Source of the DNA: JAHHLP01 sp041609895
GTDB taxonomy: Bacteria; Bacteroidota; Rhodothermia; Rhodothermales; JABDKH01
Direction of reading: 5' to 3'
Length of the DNA stretch: 24,693 nucleotides
Assembly: GCA_041609895.1 (NCBI GenBank)
Contig: JBFIPX010000028.1
Location: 1 to 24,693 of the forward strand
Made by a program: the position numbers and the translations under genes. Of the stretch, positions 22,367-24,693 are shown in pieces; position 1 is the stretch's first letter; each line of letters begins with the position of its first letter. The notes beneath the pieces are model-generated. The model made no database searches. It was not told where the DNA came from and saw nothing but the letters and a program-made list of their open reading frames with translations.

Positions 22367-24301
22367 TTGAATCGCATTCTTCTCATCACAGCAATCTTCG
22401 TGCTCGGCCTGCTAATCGGATTGCTGGTACTGGCCTACTTCGCCTACGTGATCGAGACGGGTCCTCCCGAATCGTCGACGCTCAATGAACTCGGGGCGGA
22501 CGTAACGGTCAGCTGGTCCCCCGCAGGTGTCGCCGCAGTCGAGGCCGAGACGACGATGGACGCAATGATTGGTCTTGGATATGCACAGGCTTCGAGAAGG
22601 ACCTGGCCTCTCCTTCTCTATCGGGCCACCGCCTTGGGGCGACTGTCCGAAGTCTCAGGTCTCGCCGGACTTGACTCGGACCGTGCAGTTATAAGACTCG
22701 GTATTGGCGACGGAGCCAGGGACGCATTTGCCTCGCTAAGTAATGATCATCAGGCTGCGTTGTCGGCATTCGCGGCCGGCGTTAATGCGGCACTTCAGGA
22801 CCGCAGGATACTCCGTGACCCTGCTTTGATTTTGTCGGGGGTTGTCCCACGACCGTGGGAGCCGTGGCATTCGATCGCGATTGAACGGCTATTCTCTTGG
22901 CTAGGAACGGAGGCGAACATTGATACGGTTGCTGTTCGGACCCGTCCCGTTCGTGAGGCGCTGCTTCTCCACGACTTCAGCCGCAGTGCCATCGTTACAT
23001 CAGGAGCAGCTGTTGAGCCAGGTATTTACGCGCGGTTCGTGTTCGGTTCGTCCGCTCTGCCGGTCCTTTTCGAGGCGCGTGTCATGTCCGTCTACGGAGA
23101 AGAGGTGCAAGGCGCGTCCCTGCTCGGTACACCGTTTTTTCTGGCGGGCAGGACGGACGAGCGTGCCTGGGCGATTCGGCCAACAGGAAGGTATAGCGCC
23201 CGTCCGATCGGCCCCGGATTCAAGCCGACAATTTCGCACCGCCGGATTCGATTACCGGGAGAAGCGGAACAAATCATTTCCATCCTGTCCGATTCGGCCG
23301 GTGTTGTGCTGGAATGGGACGAGCAGTCATCTTCGGAACCGGACTCAACGGAATTGCTGGTGTCTTGGGACGGGCTCGGCGCTTTAACCGACACCCAAAA
23401 CTGGCTTAATCTTGTCACGCGCGATCCCGTTCCTTTCGTTCTGTACAATGGTGGCAGCGTCGTCGTATCAGAGGGAGTTGCATCGTTTCCGGGCAGCGAC
23501 TCGTACGTGGCGCGGTCGAACTTTTTTGTGACTATCGCCGAGTCTCCCTGGAACTCACATCTTACGAGACGGCTGGATTCACTGGCAGCCAAGAGCTCGG
23601 GGTTTCTTCCGCGCGAGTGGTTCAATGACACCTATAGTGTCTGGGCAGCGGAAACAACGCCCGCGCTACTGTCGATGACCGACTCGCTGAAGGGTCCACT
23701 GCTGGTCGACGCCGTTGCCTATCTGCGCAACTGGGACTACTCGTACGACCGGGCCAGCATTGCGGCCTCGATCTTCAACGTGTGGGCCGAGGTGTTCTAC
23801 GAGATTGAGGGTCGATGGCCTGGATTGGCGACGGCGAACAGGGCAGATGCAAAGACTGCCGAACCGGCGATCCTGAATCGTGGAACCGAATGGGCCGACT
23901 ATCTCGAGTTTGCCGTAGCCCGACTTGCGACCGACTTCGGAAGCGACATGAGCACCTGGCGCTGGGAGCGGGTTCATGCGGGTCGCCTGCGCTTTCCGGT
24001 GCTGGGTGACAGGGAGCCGAGTAGCTCTCGCTTTGTGCCGACCGTCGTTAGCGGAACCGGGCATCCCTCTACGCCGGCGTGGGGTCCACCGGCAGTGTAT
24101 GCCCGGCTGAGGCCCCATGGGTTCTGGGAAGGATGGACGGTGACCGACACTGCCGCCGATTGGATCGCCCGCCGCATCGTACCCGACACGGACGCGACCT
24201 TCAGAGGCTCGTCTGCATCGGTCCACGTGCGTCGCCCGGTCGCCATTGGCGACGCACGCCCGGCCGCCGGCCAAACCACAAGACTGCGGGCGCCGAAATG
24301 A
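22367..24301 (+). CDS. Penicillin acylase (S45)-fold protein, apparently lacking the canonical nucleophile motif
   Basis: This 644-residue protein has an N-terminal membrane anchor or signal (about 3-28). The start is a TTG directly before that helix; there is no in-frame ATG before the conserved region. The early segment AMIGLGYAQASRRTWPLLLYRATALGRLSEVSG (about 65-97) is the alpha-chain pattern of penicillin-acylase-like Ntn hydrolases, as are AFAAGVNAAL and PRPWEPWHSIAI. Later GASLLGTPFFLAGRTDERAWAI (249-270) matches the family pattern PGxPxxxxGRxxxxAWG. However, the nucleophile motif that should come before it (Ser-Asn-x-Trp) is not seen; the equivalent stretch FSRSAIVTSG (204-213) keeps serines only. 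The DPH motif is also absent. It may be inactive or use another nucleophile. The stop overlaps the kinase-like gene (ATGA). Confidence 0.75.
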   Translation: MNRILLITAIFVLGLLIGLLVLAYFAYVIETGPPESSTLNELGADVTVSWSPAGVAAVEAETTMDAMIGLGYAQASRRTWPLLLYRATALGRLSEVSGLAGLDSDRAVIRLGIGDGARDAFASLSNDHQAALSAFAAGVNAALQDRRILRDPALILSGVVPRPWEPWHSIAIERLFSWLGTEANIDTVAVRTRPVREALLLHDFSRSAIVTSGAAVEPGIYARFVFGSSALPVLFEARVMSVYGEEVQGASLLGTPFFLAGRTDERAWAIRPTGRYSARPIGPGFKPTISHRRIRLPGEAEQIISILSDSAGVVLEWDEQSSSEPDSTELLVSWDGLGALTDTQNWLNLVTRDPVPFVLYNGGSVVVSEGVASFPGSDSYVARSNFFVTIAESPWNSHLTRRLDSLAAKSSGFLPREWFNDTYSVWAAETTPALLSMTDSLKGPLLVDAVAYLRNWDYSYDRASIAASIFNVWAEVFYEIEGRWPGLATANRADAKTAEPAILNRGTEWADYLEFAVARLATDFGSDMSTWRWERVHAGRLRFPVLGDREPSSSRFVPTVVSGTGHPSTPAWGPPAVYARLRPHGFWEGWTVTDTAADWIARRIVPDTDATFRGSSASVHVRRPVAIGDARPAAGQTTRLRAPK

Positions 24302-24693
24302 ACGAACGCGCGTTTATCGGCATTGATGCAGGGGGTTCGACGCTTCGCCTGGTTGGAACCGACGGGTCGACCAATGTCGACTTCGAGAACGGCGGAGTCA
24401 ACCTGTGGCGCGACGGAGTCAAGACCACCAGTCAGCGTATCGAGAGTGCGGTCAACCGGGCACTGTCGGAATTGGGGTCGTCCCGACACGCCAGCGTGGT
24501 AGCAGGTGTGGCTGGCGCCATGGAACACGCGCGTGCCCGGCATCTGGAGAAAGAGATCCTCGACGGTTGTCACGGAAAAGTCCGACGCGCCCGGGTGATC
24601 AGCGACGTGCAACTCGCTCACTACGCTGCTCACGACCACGCTGCGGGGCTGACCGTAGTCATCGGAACGGGTTCGGTAATATTTGCACGCGCC
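24298..24693 (+). CDS. BadF/BadG/BcrA/BcrD-type ATPase (N-acetylglucosamine kinase-like), partial
   Basis: The ATG overlaps the stop of the acylase-fold gene (ATGA), and 132 residues are readable before the window ends. The N-terminus AFIGIDAGGSTLRLVGTDG carries the phosphate-1 motif of the actin-like ATPase/sugar kinase fold. VVAGVAGAMEHARAR, then a conserved ISDVQLAHYAAHDHAAGLTVVIGTGSVIFAR with the catalytic-region Asp and the GTGS phosphate-2 loop, follow in the order found in BadF/BadG-family N-acetylglucosamine or glucosamine kinases. No Cys cluster of the benzoyl-CoA reductase activators is seen in the readable part. A role in amino-sugar salvage is the most likely reading; the rest of the protein is needed to decide. 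Confidence 0.85.
   Translation, partial: MNERAFIGIDAGGSTLRLVGTDGSTNVDFENGGVNLWRDGVKTTSQRIESAVNRALSELGSSRHASVVAGVAGAMEHARARHLEKEILDGCHGKVRRARVISDVQLAHYAAHDHAAGLTVVIGTGSVIFARA

Overview
The window looks like a chromosomal segment of a moderately GC-rich member of the Bacteroidota/Rhodothermota group. Three small gene families largely confined to that group point this way (DUF4837, DUF4296 and DUF4293), together with an ExbB/ExbD cluster carrying two ExbD genes. Unlike typical Bacteroidetes, at least one gene (exbB) has a near-consensus sigma70 promoter and a clear Shine-Dalgarno sequence, which would fit a Rhodothermales-like lineage. The assignment is inference; no rRNA or tRNA gene is present. 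I see no phage, transposase, CRISPR array or defence genes.

Layout: (1) 1-671, a VKOR-type disulfide oxidoreductase on the minus strand, cut by the window edge. (2) 737-2432, a SAM methyltransferase overlapping an MscS-type channel. (3) 2444-10970, a complete tryptophan operon: promoter candidate, Trp-rich leader peptide, attenuator, trpE, a 157-aa unknown, trpS, trpG, trpD, trpC, trpF, trpB, trpA. (4) 11031-12538, two probable lipoprotein genes (DUF4837, DUF4296). (5) 12539-15628, recQ (minus) and a family-2 glycosyltransferase (plus), diverging across a perfect 10-bp dyad. (6) 15608-18007, a minus-strand group of NAD-type isocitrate dehydrogenase, DUF4293 and an EamA transporter. (7) 18051-20349, a minus-strand ExbB / 91-aa membrane protein / ExbD / ExbD operon with its own promoter and terminator. 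(8) 20458-22161, an S41 C-terminal processing protease (minus). (9) 22367 to the end, a degenerate penicillin-acylase-fold protein translationally coupled to a BadF/BadG-type (N-acetylglucosamine kinase-like) ATPase that runs off the window.

The most notable system is the trp leader. A 25-codon ORF at 2480-2557 has three consecutive Trp codons. It is followed by mutually exclusive antiterminator (2541-2554 with 2586-2598) and terminator (2589-2598 with 2607-2616 plus a U run) helices. This is the architecture of ribosome-mediated attenuation. Tryptophanyl-tRNA synthetase lies in the same gene string, so if it is co-transcribed the attenuator would control both Trp synthesis and tRNA-Trp charging. 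A 23-bp sequence repeated three times starts exactly on the trpE stop codon, where trpS and the unknown gene are inserted between trpE and trpG.

No gap between annotated genes exceeds about 270 bases. The longest (20189-20457) holds the exbB promoter, the ribosome-binding site and a hairpin.
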